Assembly: GCA_964599885.1 (NCBI GenBank)
Contig: CAZRHH010000001.1
Location: 62,001 to 126,000 of the forward strand
Direction of reading: 5' to 3'
Source of the DNA: CAZRHH01 sp964599885
GTDB lineage: Bacteria; Chloroflexota; Dehalococcoidia; DSTF01; JACRBR01
Length of the DNA: 64,000 nt
The translations under genes and the position numbers were made by a program. The notes under the pieces are model-generated. The model ran no database searches. It saw only the letters and a list, made by a program, of their open reading frames with translations, and had not been told where the DNA came from. Shown piece after piece: positions 8,680 through 17,046 of the stretch; the stretch's first letter is position 1, and the number at the start of each line of letters is the position of its first letter.

Positions 8680-9408
8680 GTGCGATCTACGCTGCGGCGA
8701 ACGGAGGCTGTCACGAGAGAGCAACACGCAAAGGGATCGCCGGTTTCGGTAATCGCGATCGACGGGCCGGCCGCCTCGGGGAAGAGCGCAGTGGGCGGCG
8801 CCGTCGCGGGCCGGCTTGGCTATCGCTTCTTCGATACAGGCGCGATGTACCGGGCGCTGACGTGGCTGGCGCTTGAGCGCGCGATCGATGTACACGACGC
8901 GACGGCGCTGACGCGGCTTGCTGATCACGCGAAGATTGATGTGCGGGTGGCACAGGACGCCGATCCCGGCGCCACGACGGTGATCGTCGATGGCCGAGAC
9001 GCCACACCGCATTTGCGAGAGCCGCTAGTGGAATCGAATGTCTCGCTGGTGTCGCGCGTACCGGGGGTGCGGGCGGCGCTCGTCCGCATCCAGCGCGAGC
9101 TTGCCGGCGGAGGCAGAGTCGTGATGGCGGGGCGCGACATCGGTACGGTCGTACTCCCGGGGGCCGGCCTCAAGATCTATCTCGACGCGTCGCGTGACGT
9201 GCGAGCCAGGCGCCGGGCAGCACAGCTACGCGAATCTGGCGTCGAACCTGATGTCGAGGCGCTGCTCGCCGACCTGGCGCGGCGCGACGGTATCGATTCC
9301 AACCGCGAGACATCTCCGTTGACGGCTGCGGCGGATGCGGTGATCATCAACACAGATGAGATGAGCATCGACGCGGTCGTCGAGCGAATACTGGAGCTGG
9401 CAGGATGA
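8680..9408 (+). CDS. cmk: Cytidylate kinase
   Basis: The 242-residue product phosphorylates CMP and dCMP with ATP. A P-loop reading IDGPAASGKSAVGG begins near residue 28, followed by LGYRFFDTGAMYRALTW (substrate site) and VMAGRDIGTVVLPGAGLKIY. The open frame extends further upstream into the rluB-like gene; the GTG at 8680 with GAGGAG just before it gives the usual family length. The stop overlaps plsC by 4 nt (ATGA). Confidence 0.94.
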   Translation: MRSTLRRTEAVTREQHAKGSPVSVIAIDGPAASGKSAVGGAVAGRLGYRFFDTGAMYRALTWLALERAIDVHDATALTRLADHAKIDVRVAQDADPGATTVIVDGRDATPHLREPLVESNVSLVSRVPGVRAALVRIQRELAGGGRVVMAGRDIGTVVLPGAGLKIYLDASRDVRARRRAAQLRESGVEPDVEALLADLARRDGIDSNRETSPLTAAADAVIINTDEMSIDAVVERILELAG

Positions 9409-10112
9409 TCTGGCGAATCGTACCCGTGTCGTACTGGTTCGTTGTTGGTCTGATCAAGGTGTGCCTGTTTTTGTACGTGAAGGGCCCCGACGTGCGGGGC
9501 ATCGACAATATTCCGAAGTCGGGCGGCGCGATTCTCGTTTCGAACCATCTCAACAACGCCGACCCATGCGTGATTCCCGGGGTATCGCCGCGCCGCATTC
9601 ACATCATGGCGAAGAAAGAGATGTTCAGGTGGCCGATCATCAGCCTGCTGTTCCGGCTGATCGGCGCGTTCCCGGTCGACCGGCAGGCGGCCGATCTTGG
9701 CGCGCTGCGGGAGTCGCAGCGGCTTGTGAACAGCGGGATGCTGTTGCTGATGTTCCCGGAGGGGACGCGTTCGAAGGACCGACAGTTGAAGCGCGGGTTT
9801 CCAGGCACGGCGCTGGTCGCGTATCGCACCGGCGCGCCGATCGTGCCGATCGCGATCACGGGGTCGGAGAGCGTGTCGTGGCCGTGGCTGTTCTTTCGGC
9901 CGTTCATGGGGCCAAAGCTGACGATTCGCTTTGGCAAGCCGTTCTACCCGATCGCCGCCGAGCGTATTACATCGCAGGCGGCTCGCGACGCGACGGACGA
10001 CATCATGCGCCATATTGCCGAGCTGTTGCCGGAGTCCTATCGGGGCGAGTACCGGGAACGCCTGGCGGCCGAGGAAGCGGGAGGCCGGACGTCGGAGGTC
10101 GGGTCGGGTTAG
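9405..10112 (+). CDS. plsC: 1-acyl-glycerol-3-phosphate acyltransferase
   Basis: The 235-residue membrane-bound enzyme adds the second acyl chain to lysophosphatidic acid. The catalytic HX4D motif is NHLNNAD (His48, Asp53), and the substrate motif FPEGTRS lies near residue 120. The N-terminal 25 residues are hydrophobic. It overlaps cmk by 4 nt. Together with ispH downstream it puts lipid and isoprenoid supply in one gene run. Confidence 0.93.
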   Translation: MIWRIVPVSYWFVVGLIKVCLFLYVKGPDVRGIDNIPKSGGAILVSNHLNNADPCVIPGVSPRRIHIMAKKEMFRWPIISLLFRLIGAFPVDRQAADLGALRESQRLVNSGMLLLMFPEGTRSKDRQLKRGFPGTALVAYRTGAPIVPIAITGSESVSWPWLFFRPFMGPKLTIRFGKPFYPIAAERITSQAARDATDDIMRHIAELLPESYRGEYRERLAAEEAGGRTSEVGSG

Positions 10113-10118
10113 AGTGAG

Positions 10119-10179
10119 CGACTGCCGGTGGCGTCGGCTGGCGTGAGGCAGTCGGTCGAAGCGAAACGTGCGCTTCGAC
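10119..10179 (+). other. Two adjacent hairpins between plsC and ispH
   Basis: CGACTGCC (10119-10126) pairs with GGCAGTCG (10147-10154). Immediately next, GTCGAAGCG (10155-10163) pairs with CGCTTCGAC (10171-10179) over a 7-nt loop. No T-run follows. They may protect the plsC mRNA end or act as a Rho-independent-like pause. The ispH promoter lies just beyond. Confidence 0.45.
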
Positions 10180-10219
10180 GCGGTATCCACCGGGCGCATC
10201 TCGCTCCGGAGGCAGCCGC

Positions 10220-10225
10220 TATACT
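10220..10225 (+). promoter_or_regulatory. -10 box placed for leaderless ispH transcript
   Basis: TATACT is followed by exactly 6 nt and then the ispH ATG at 10232, so transcription would begin at the A of the start codon. No SD precedes the ATG and no clear -35 is seen. Confidence 0.5.
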
Positions 10226-10231
10226 GAAGCG

Positions 10232-11092
10232 ATGAACGTAATAAAGGCCAAAGAGCTGGGCTTCTGCATGGGCGTGCGGCGGGCGGTCGACATGATGGAG
10301 GCGGCTTCGGGCGAACTGGGGCCGATCACGAGCCTCGGGTCGACGGTCCACAATCCGCAGGTCGTCGGCCGGCTGCGGGACCGCGGCGTCGAAGTCATCG
10401 CCACGATCGAGCAGATCGACGCGCGCCCCGTCGCAATTACGGCGCATGGCGTGGGACCGGGGGTGCTGGAGCAGCTACGCGAGCGCGGCGCGGAGATCGT
10501 CGATACGACGTGCCCCATCGTGACGCGCGCTCAGCAGTGGGCGAAGAAGCTGACAGACGAGGGCTTCGGCGTCATCGTCTTCGGCGATCCTGACCACAAA
10601 GAAGTACGCGGCATCCTCGGCTGGGCAAACGGCAAGATCGTGACGATGCGAAGCGAAGCCGAGCTCGAGGCGCCGCTGCCAGACTGGATGCCATCTCGCA
10701 TCGGTGTGCTGTCACAGACGACGGAGACCGAAGGACACTTCGCGCGGTTCGTGCAGAAGCTCCTGACGGTACACATGGATAACATTAGCGAGTTGCGCGT
10801 GATCAATACGCTCTGCAACGCCACTACAAGCCAGCAGGCGGCGACGCACGATCTGGCGCAAAACGTCGACCTGATGATCGTCGTCGGCGGACGGGAGAGC
10901 GCAAACACGCGGCATCTCGCCGAAGTCGCGCGCGAGCAGGGTGTCGAGACATACCAGGTCGAGTCGGCGGATGAGATCGAGGCGGGTTGGCTCCCGGGCC
11001 ACGACAACGTCGGCGTGGCGGCCGGTGCATCGACACCTGACACGGTAATCGATGAGGTCGTCGAGAAGCTGCACTCGCTGGCGCCGAACTGA
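10232..11092 (+). CDS. ispH: 4-hydroxy-3-methylbut-2-enyl diphosphate reductase
   Basis: The 286-residue product catalyses the last step of the MEP isoprenoid pathway, making IPP and DMAPP. The three Fe-S cysteines are all visible: Cys12 (GFCMGVRRAV), Cys94 (DTTCPIVTRAQ) and Cys195 (INTLCNATTSQQ). His40 lies in STVHNPQVV. Length is normal for the family. Its start fits a leaderless mRNA. Confidence 0.96.
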   Translation: MNVIKAKELGFCMGVRRAVDMMEAASGELGPITSLGSTVHNPQVVGRLRDRGVEVIATIEQIDARPVAITAHGVGPGVLEQLRERGAEIVDTTCPIVTRAQQWAKKLTDEGFGVIVFGDPDHKEVRGILGWANGKIVTMRSEAELEAPLPDWMPSRIGVLSQTTETEGHFARFVQKLLTVHMDNISELRVINTLCNATTSQQAATHDLAQNVDLMIVVGGRESANTRHLAEVAREQGVETYQVESADEIEAGWLPGHDNVGVAAGASTPDTVIDEVVEKLHSLAPN

Positions 11093-11103
11093 TCAATGCG
11101 CAC

Positions 11104-11532
11104 ATGAGCACACACGACGACCGGGCGAAGCTGCTCGCACGCGGGGACGCGCTGTGGGAGCGGCTGCGTGCGATCCTCGACGCGCGGTTGCTTGATCCGT
11201 TGACGGATGCGTCGGAATGGAACGGGCGTGACGTGTACGCGCATCTCGCGCACTGGCAGGAGGCGACGATCGCAGACGTGAGGAGGATGGTCGCCGGAAG
11301 AGCGCCGCAGCCCATCGATGGTGACGATGACGCGATTAACGCGCGCTGGCACGATGAAGATCAAGCGCTGTCGCCGGAGACCGCGCGCGAACGCTGCCTG
11401 ACGACGCGCGAAGAGTTGCAGTCATTGCTGTTCGGCCTGACGAGCGAACAATGGGAGCGCTTCGGGCGGCTGTGTTCTGAAGACATCAACGGTGGTCACT
11501 ACGAGCATCACCTGCCCGGAGTGACAGCGTAG
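11104..11532 (+). CDS. DinB-like four-helix protein
   Basis: The 142-residue product resembles the DinB/mycothiol-dependent isomerase N-terminal fold: EWNGRDVYAHLAHWQEA in the second helix carries the typical metal-ligand His, and later HYEHHLPG may supply the others. Families of this type are metal-dependent thiol transferases or have unknown function. It lies 11 nt after ispH and overlaps the next gene by 1 nt, so it belongs to that transcript. It is distinct from the two other DinB-like genes at 37401 and 60423. Confidence 0.7.
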   Translation: MSTHDDRAKLLARGDALWERLRAILDARLLDPLTDASEWNGRDVYAHLAHWQEATIADVRRMVAGRAPQPIDGDDDAINARWHDEDQALSPETARERCLTTREELQSLLFGLTSEQWERFGRLCSEDINGGHYEHHLPGVTA

Positions 11533-12998
11533 TGGAGGTTCGACGCAAGGCGAGCATGCGGCGACCGAACGAGGGCGGCGTGATCGACGCGGTCCGCAGC
11601 GGCAGCCTCGCCGACGAGATCGGGCTGCAGCCGGGCGACCGGATCACCGCCATCGATGGCCGCATTCTGCGCGACGCCGTGGATTTTCAATTCTACGCGG
11701 CGGACGAAGTGATCCGGCTTGAGGTGGTGCGCGCGGGCGAGCCTGAGCTGATCGAACTCGAAAAGTTTCCCGATGAGGATCTTGGTGTCGAGTTTCAGGA
11801 CGCGGCGTTCGATGGCGTCCGGATCTGCAATAACTCGTGCTTCTTCTGCTTCCTCAAGGGAAATCCGAAGGGGCTGCGCAAGACGCTGTACGTGAAGGAC
11901 GACGACTACCGGCTGAGTTTCTTCCACGGAAACTTCGTGACGCTGACGAACCTCACGGAAGACGACTGGTCACGCATGGCGGAGCAACGCCTGTCGCCGC
12001 TGAACGTATCGGTGCACGCGACGGAACCGGCGTTGCGACGATATCTGCTCGGCAACAAGGCTGCGCCCGATATCTGCGAGCAACTGCGGCGACTGGGCGA
12101 GATGGGGATCGAAACGAACACGCAGGTGGTGCTGTGCCCGGGCGTCAACGACGGTGAAGCGCTGACGCGGACGATCGATGACCTGACGGCGTTGTACCCG
12201 GTCGTGCGCAACGTATCGATTGTGCCGGTGGGAGCGACGACCACGGCGGAGGAGCGCATCGAACGCGGAGCGCACGCGGCGGAGATCGAGGGTTGCACGC
12301 CGGACTTCGCACGCGCGGTGCTGGCGCAAGTCGCGCCGTATCAGCGGCGCTTTCGCAAGGAGCACGGGCGCACGACTGTGTACCTGGCCGACGAGTACTA
12401 CCTGACCGCCGGAATCGAGCCGCCGAACGTGGCGCACTATGACGGCTTTCCGCAGTACGAGAACGGCATCGGCATGGCGCGCTCGCTGATCGATGACTGG
12501 AGCAAGACCCGGCGACAGCATACCGGTGGTGTCGCGGTCGCGGTAGATCTGAAACGCGTTACCCTGGTCTGTGCGACGCTGATCGCGCCGACGCTGGAGC
12601 GATTGGGTACGGAGCTTGGGGCACTCACCAGTCTCGATGTACGAGTGCATGCAGTTTCCAACACGTTCTTCGGGTCGCGCGTGAATGTCTCGGGGTTGCT
12701 CACGGCGCAGGACTTGGAACTCGAGCTGGGCGGGCGCGACCTCGGTGATCTGGCAGTGTTGCCTCGATACGCACTCGACTATACGGGCGGGCGCTTTCTC
12801 GATGATGGGACGCCGGCGGATCTGCAGCGGGCGCTTGGAGTGCCGTTGGCGTTTGCTTCGACGCTGCGGGAGGTGTTGCAAATTCTCAGTGAACCGCTAG
12901 ACTCACCGCTAACGGGCGCCGACGTTCACGGCGCGACGACCAACGGCAAGGCGTGGGTCGATTACTCTCAAGTGGCGAGAGAGGAGGTGCGCAGCTAG
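11532..12998 (+). CDS. DUF512 radical SAM protein with PDZ domain
   Basis: The product has 488 residues. A PDZ-like domain opens the protein (GSLADEIGLQPGDRITAIDG, about 24-43). A Cys cluster CNNSCFFC (Cys99, 103, 106) has the CX3CX2C spacing of radical SAM enzymes. The C-terminal half is the DUF512 domain, with VALAVDLKRV-like strands and LPRYALDYTGGRFLDDGTP. The family is widespread and its reaction is not established. The GTG start overlaps the preceding DinB-like stop by 1 nt. In Dehalococcoidia-type genomes this gene is often near der or ispH. Confidence 0.88.
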   Translation: MEVRRKASMRRPNEGGVIDAVRSGSLADEIGLQPGDRITAIDGRILRDAVDFQFYAADEVIRLEVVRAGEPELIELEKFPDEDLGVEFQDAAFDGVRICNNSCFFCFLKGNPKGLRKTLYVKDDDYRLSFFHGNFVTLTNLTEDDWSRMAEQRLSPLNVSVHATEPALRRYLLGNKAAPDICEQLRRLGEMGIETNTQVVLCPGVNDGEALTRTIDDLTALYPVVRNVSIVPVGATTTAEERIERGAHAAEIEGCTPDFARAVLAQVAPYQRRFRKEHGRTTVYLADEYYLTAGIEPPNVAHYDGFPQYENGIGMARSLIDDWSKTRRQHTGGVAVAVDLKRVTLVCATLIAPTLERLGTELGALTSLDVRVHAVSNTFFGSRVNVSGLLTAQDLELELGGRDLGDLAVLPRYALDYTGGRFLDDGTPADLQRALGVPLAFASTLREVLQILSEPLDSPLTGADVHGATTNGKAWVDYSQVAREEVRS

Positions 12999-13376
12999 CG
13001 AGGCAGGGGATACCGAACGAACCCAAAGCGCCAGGTGTCGCCGCGGCGACATGACGAGGAAGAGGTCGATCGAACTACTCGGCGGATGACCTCTCGGCAG
13101 CACAGCCGTAATGGGCGGGGCAAACCGTGACGCGCGAGCGTCCGACAAAGACCGGCCAACGTGCATCCCCTTCTACTCTGAGTTGTCATGCCGGTCTCCA
13201 GAATATTGGAGGCAGGACGACGGAAGCTGGGTCGCGCGATCGGCTTTGGCGTGATCGCGTAGCCACGATCAGTGAGGAAACAACATGTTCGACGAACGGA
13301 ATCGACATTACCGGCGGGCGCGCTGCAATGCCACGGCAACGGCCGCGGCCCTATCGTTAGCGCGGGAGGCAGACCC
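12999..13376. other. Gene-free gap before glmS, rich in palindromes
   Basis: No gene is supported in these 378 bases. Several perfect inverted repeats lie in series: TGTCGCCGCGGCGACA (13036-13051); AGAGGTC/GACCTCT (13061-13067/13088-13094); GACGC-GCGA-GCGTC (13129-13142), a stem with a GNRA loop; AGACCGGC/GCCGGTCT (13149-13156/13190-13197); CTCCA/TGGAG (13196-13200/13207-13211); and CGCGATC/GATCGCG (13235-13241/13253-13259). The arrangement suggests a folded leader RNA ahead of glmS. It does not match the glmS ribozyme as I know it. Confidence 0.5.
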
Positions 13377-15218
13377 ATGTGCGGGATAACCGGGTACACG
13401 GGTGAGCGCGACGCGGCGCCGTTGCTGCTCGACGCGCTGCAACGGCTTGAGTACCGCGGCTATGACAGCGCGGGCATCGCCGTGCTCCACGATGGTGTGA
13501 TCGACGTCGCGAAGGGCGCCGGCAAGCTGTCGGCGCTGCGCAGCGGTTTGGAGGGTGTGTACCCGGCCGGCAGCACGGGTATCGGCCACACGCGCTGGGC
13601 GACGCATGGGAAGCCGACGACGGATAACGCGCATCCGCATCTCGACTGTGCGGGCGACGTTGTTGTGATCCACAACGGCATCGTTGAGAACTATCTGACG
13701 TTGCGCGCGACGCTGAATGCGCGGGGACACCAGCTGCGCTCTGAGACCGATACCGAAGTGCTACCGCATCTCGTCGAATCGTACATCGGCGAAGGCGACG
13801 ACCTGCTGACGGCGTTTCGGCGGGCGCTGGGCGAAATCGAAGGCGCCCACGCCATCGTCTGCATGTCACCGCGCGAACCGGGCATGATCCTCGCCGCTCG
13901 GGCAGGCAATGCGGGTGGCGTCGTCATCGGGTACGGCGAGGGCGAGATGTTCGTTTCGAGCGATCTGCCAGCGTTGCTACCCGAAACGCAGCGCGTGGCG
14001 TTTCTGGACGATGGTGAGATCGCATGTGTCACGAGCGGCGGTGTGCGATACGTGACGTTCGCTGGCGAGACGGTCGAAAAACGTCCGCAGTTCGTGCCGT
14101 TCGACCCCGTATCTGCGGCTAAGGGTGCATACAAGCACTTCATGCTCAAGGAGATCATGGAGCAGCCAGAGTGCATCATGGACACGTTTCGCGGACGGGC
14201 GTTGTTCGATCCGCCGGATGTTGAACTCGAGGATCTTGCAATTTCGGACGACGCGCTGCGAGCGATCACGCGCGTGATGCTCATCGGCATGGGCACGAGC
14301 ATGCACGCGGCGATGGTGGGGCGCACGTACTTCGAGCGCATCGCGGGCATTCCTGCGGAGGTCGACAACTCGTCAGAGTTCCGGTATCGAGACGCGTTGG
14401 TCGGGCCGGACACGCTCGTCGTGTCGGTCGCGCAATCGGGTGAGACGGTGGACACGCTGGAAGCGATGTCCGACGCGCAGCGGCGTGGAGCGGTGCAGCT
14501 AACGATCTGCAACACACCGGGCGCCGCGTCGACGCGCGTCGCCGACGGATTCGTGCTAACACGCTGTGGCCCTGAGGTAGCGGTCGCCAGCACGAAGACA
14601 CTGGCGGCCTCGATGGTTGCGCTCTACTTACTGGCCTGCCGGATTGGCCGGGTGCGAGGCACAGTCGATGACGCAGAGCTCGCAAAGTTGCTCGGCGGGC
14701 TGGCGCTGATCCCGGGACTCATGGGGCGCGTGCTGAAGTTGGAGCCGCAGATCCGCTCGCTGGCGCAGAAGCTGTCGTCGTGCCGCGATTTTCTTTTCCT
14801 TGCGCGCGGCGTGCAGTATCCGATGGCGATGGAAGGCGCGCTGAAGCTCAAGGAAGTGAGCTACATCCACGCGGAAGGATATCCGGCGGGCGAGATGAAA
14901 CACGGGCCGATTGCGCTGATCGATCGTGCGATGCCGGTGGTTGCGATCGCCCTTGACGACGGGACACGCGACAAGATGCTGTCGAATATCGAGCAGGTGA
15001 GGGCGCGTGATGGCATCGTCCTCGGCATCGTCAGCGAGGGAGATGATGAACTTGCGTCCAAATGTGACTACGCCCTGGCGCTGCCGAGGACGACGCCGCT
15101 GTTGTCTCCGCTGCTGAGCGCGATTCCGATGCAGCTGCTGTCGTATCACATCGCGATTCACCGTGGATGCGACGTCGACCAGCCGCGGAACCTGGCGAAG
15201 ACCGTAACGGTGGAGTAG
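13377..15218 (+). CDS. glmS: Glutamine-fructose-6-phosphate aminotransferase (isomerizing)
   Basis: The 613-residue product makes glucosamine-6-phosphate from fructose-6-phosphate and glutamine, the first step toward UDP-GlcNAc. It begins MCGITGYTG, so Cys2 becomes the N-terminal nucleophile of the glutaminase domain (about 1-225). Two SIS isomerase domains follow, with IGMGTSMHAAMVG and VAQSGETVDTLEA, and a second with EVSYIHAEGYPAGEMKHGP. The protein ends in the conserved DQPRNLAKTVTVE. The ATG has GGGAGG 6 to 8 nt upstream; the open frame continues further 5', but Cys2 demands this start. Confidence 0.97.
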   Translation: MCGITGYTGERDAAPLLLDALQRLEYRGYDSAGIAVLHDGVIDVAKGAGKLSALRSGLEGVYPAGSTGIGHTRWATHGKPTTDNAHPHLDCAGDVVVIHNGIVENYLTLRATLNARGHQLRSETDTEVLPHLVESYIGEGDDLLTAFRRALGEIEGAHAIVCMSPREPGMILAARAGNAGGVVIGYGEGEMFVSSDLPALLPETQRVAFLDDGEIACVTSGGVRYVTFAGETVEKRPQFVPFDPVSAAKGAYKHFMLKEIMEQPECIMDTFRGRALFDPPDVELEDLAISDDALRAITRVMLIGMGTSMHAAMVGRTYFERIAGIPAEVDNSSEFRYRDALVGPDTLVVSVAQSGETVDTLEAMSDAQRRGAVQLTICNTPGAASTRVADGFVLTRCGPEVAVASTKTLAASMVALYLLACRIGRVRGTVDDAELAKLLGGLALIPGLMGRVLKLEPQIRSLAQKLSSCRDFLFLARGVQYPMAMEGALKLKEVSYIHAEGYPAGEMKHGPIALIDRAMPVVAIALDDGTRDKMLSNIEQVRARDGIVLGIVSEGDDELASKCDYALALPRTTPLLSPLLSAIPMQLLSYHIAIHRGCDVDQPRNLAKTVTVE

Positions 15219-15452
15219 CGCGCGGGCCGCGCAGAACAGAGAGCAGAGAACAGGGGCCACGGGAACGTGGAGGCGCAGAAAACGCGACGGGCGTGGGCAG
15301 GCGTGAAGTTCGGCGATGCGTCGGCGGAGCTGAAGCTCCGCAGCTACATCGTGGTTCTCCATGCGCCACCAGGTGGGTAGCGAATTTCTGGCCGTCCGCT
15401 CGTGATACCATCAGGCGAACGGCACACCGCAAGGAACGCGAAAGACAGGCCG

Positions 15453-16139
15453 ATGGGAACCCGCTGCACCCTGCTCCGGCCCGGTATCGTCGCCTACGAG
15501 GATGCGTGGCGCTTGCAGCGACGCATCGCCGATGACGTGCGTGATGGCGCCGATCCCACGCTGATCCTGCTCGAACATCCGCACACGTACACGCTTGGCA
15601 CGCGCGGCGACGAGACGAATCTGCTCCTCAGCGACGAATTGCTGCGCGCACGGGGCGCTGACGTGATTCGCAGCGATCGTGGCGGTGATGTCACGTACCA
15701 CGGCCCCGGGCAGATCGTCGGCTATCCGATCGTGAACCTGCGAGCGCACGGGGAGGGACCGGTGGCCTACGTGCGAGCGCTCGAAGCAACGATGATCGCT
15801 GCGCTGGCGCGCTTCGTGGTCGTCGCCGAACGCGTGCCGGGGCGGCCGGGCGTCTGGTGCAAGACCGCGAAAATCGGCGCGATTGGTGTTCGCGTCTCAC
15901 GTGGTGTCACCACGCACGGGTTCGCGCTGAACGTGAATACGGATCTCGCGTACTTCGCGCACATCGTGCCATGCGGCATCGTGGGCGCGCGTGTGACGTC
16001 GATGCAGCAGATCGCCGGCGCGCCGTTCGCGACGCGTGACGTTGAGGATGCTATTGCGGCGGCGTTCGCGAATATCTTCAACGTGGAGATGGTCGAGGAA
16101 GCGGCGCCGACCTTGCCTGGAGCGACCGTTGGTCGCTGA
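15453..16139 (+). CDS. lipB: Octanoyl-[acyl carrier protein]:protein octanoyltransferase
   Basis: The 228-residue product transfers octanoyl from ACP to lipoyl domains. The motif SDRGGDVTYHGPGQ (about 74-87), Lys140 in KTAKIGAIGV and Cys174 in HIVPCGI are the known catalytic elements. The 234-nt gap before it (15219-15452) holds a hairpin GGAGCTGAAGCTCC and no gene. It heads a run lipB-lipA-lpdA-pdhA-pdhB-pdhC, so lipoate is made next to the complex that needs it. Confidence 0.95.
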   Translation: MGTRCTLLRPGIVAYEDAWRLQRRIADDVRDGADPTLILLEHPHTYTLGTRGDETNLLLSDELLRARGADVIRSDRGGDVTYHGPGQIVGYPIVNLRAHGEGPVAYVRALEATMIAALARFVVVAERVPGRPGVWCKTAKIGAIGVRVSRGVTTHGFALNVNTDLAYFAHIVPCGIVGARVTSMQQIAGAPFATRDVEDAIAAAFANIFNVEMVEEAAPTLPGATVGR

Positions 16140-17046
16140 AACTCCACCTACGCCGCGCAAGCCTGAATGGCTGAAGGTGCGCTTCCCTTCGGGAGAGCGG
16201 TATCAGCAGTTGAAGGCGCTGATGCGTGAGAACGCGCTGCACACGATCTGCGAAGACGCGAAGTGTCCGAACATCGCTGAGTGCTGGAACGCTGGCACCG
16301 CGACGTTTATGATCCTCGGCGACGTGTGCACGCGTTCGTGCGGCTTCTGCTCGGTCACGACGGGGCGGCCGCACGAGCTTGATGGGCTGGAGCCGTTCCG
16401 GCTGGCGCAGGCGGTGCGAGCGCTCGGCCTGGATTACGTGGTGATCACGTCGGTGAACCGGGATGATTTGGAGAGCGGGGGTGCGGAGATCTTCGCGGCG
16501 TGTATTCGCGCGATACGGCACCACGATCCGTCGGTGCGCGTCGAGGTGCTGATTCCGGACTTCAAGGGCAACTGGGACGCGCTTCAGGAGGTCGTCGATG
16601 CGCGACCGTTCGTGCTAAACCACAACATCGAGACGGCGGCGCGGCTGTATCCGCAGGTTCGCCCACAGGCGCGTTACGAGCGATCGCTCGAGCTGATCCG
16701 GCGCGCGAAGGATGCGGCTCCGGGGATGCTCACCAAGTCAGGCTTCATGTTGGGCCTGGGTGAGACGCAGGACGAACTCTTGGGTGTGATGCGGGATCTG
16801 CGCGATCACGGCTGTGACATCGTGACGATCGGGCAGTATCTGCGGCCGACGCTGCAGCATCTTCCCGTCGACCGGTACTACGATCCAGCGGAGTACGAGG
16901 CGTTTCGCGCGTACGGACGCGAGATCGGGTTGCGTCACGTCGAGGCCGGACCGCTGGTGCGGTCGTCGTATCACGCGGAGAAGCAGTCGGCGCCGAGAGC
17001 GCCCGCGGCCGACATGATACCGCTCGACGAGGTGCGGCGTGGCTAA
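16129..17046 (+). CDS. lipA: Lipoyl synthase
   Basis: The 305-residue radical SAM enzyme inserts two sulfurs into octanoyl-lysine. The auxiliary cluster cysteines are at 41, 46 and 52 (CEDAKCPNIAEC), and the radical SAM cluster is at 67, 71 and 74 (CTRSCGFC). The start is probably the TTG at 16129, which overlaps the end of lipB and has GGAG 6 nt upstream; there is no ATG before residue 33. The stop overlaps lpdA by 8 nt. Confidence 0.95.
   Translation: MVAETPPTPRKPEWLKVRFPSGERYQQLKALMRENALHTICEDAKCPNIAECWNAGTATFMILGDVCTRSCGFCSVTTGRPHELDGLEPFRLAQAVRALGLDYVVITSVNRDDLESGGAEIFAACIRAIRHHDPSVRVEVLIPDFKGNWDALQEVVDARPFVLNHNIETAARLYPQVRPQARYERSLELIRRAKDAAPGMLTKSGFMLGLGETQDELLGVMRDLRDHGCDIVTIGQYLRPTLQHLPVDRYYDPAEYEAFRAYGREIGLRHVEAGPLVRSSYHAEKQSAPRAPAADMIPLDEVRRG

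Noticed and set aside
13117..13160. Resemblance to a c-di-GMP-I riboswitch: GGGCAAACC-like bases, a GNRA-capped stem and CCGGCC
   Set aside because: The conserved second half of that riboswitch (GGTAGGTAGC-like segment and tetraloop receptor) is missing, so the match is probably partial chance. A covariance-model search would decide.
13261..13376. A glmS ribozyme before glmS
   Set aside because: I could not find its cleavage-site or pseudoknot elements, and the known ribozyme is mainly in Firmicutes.
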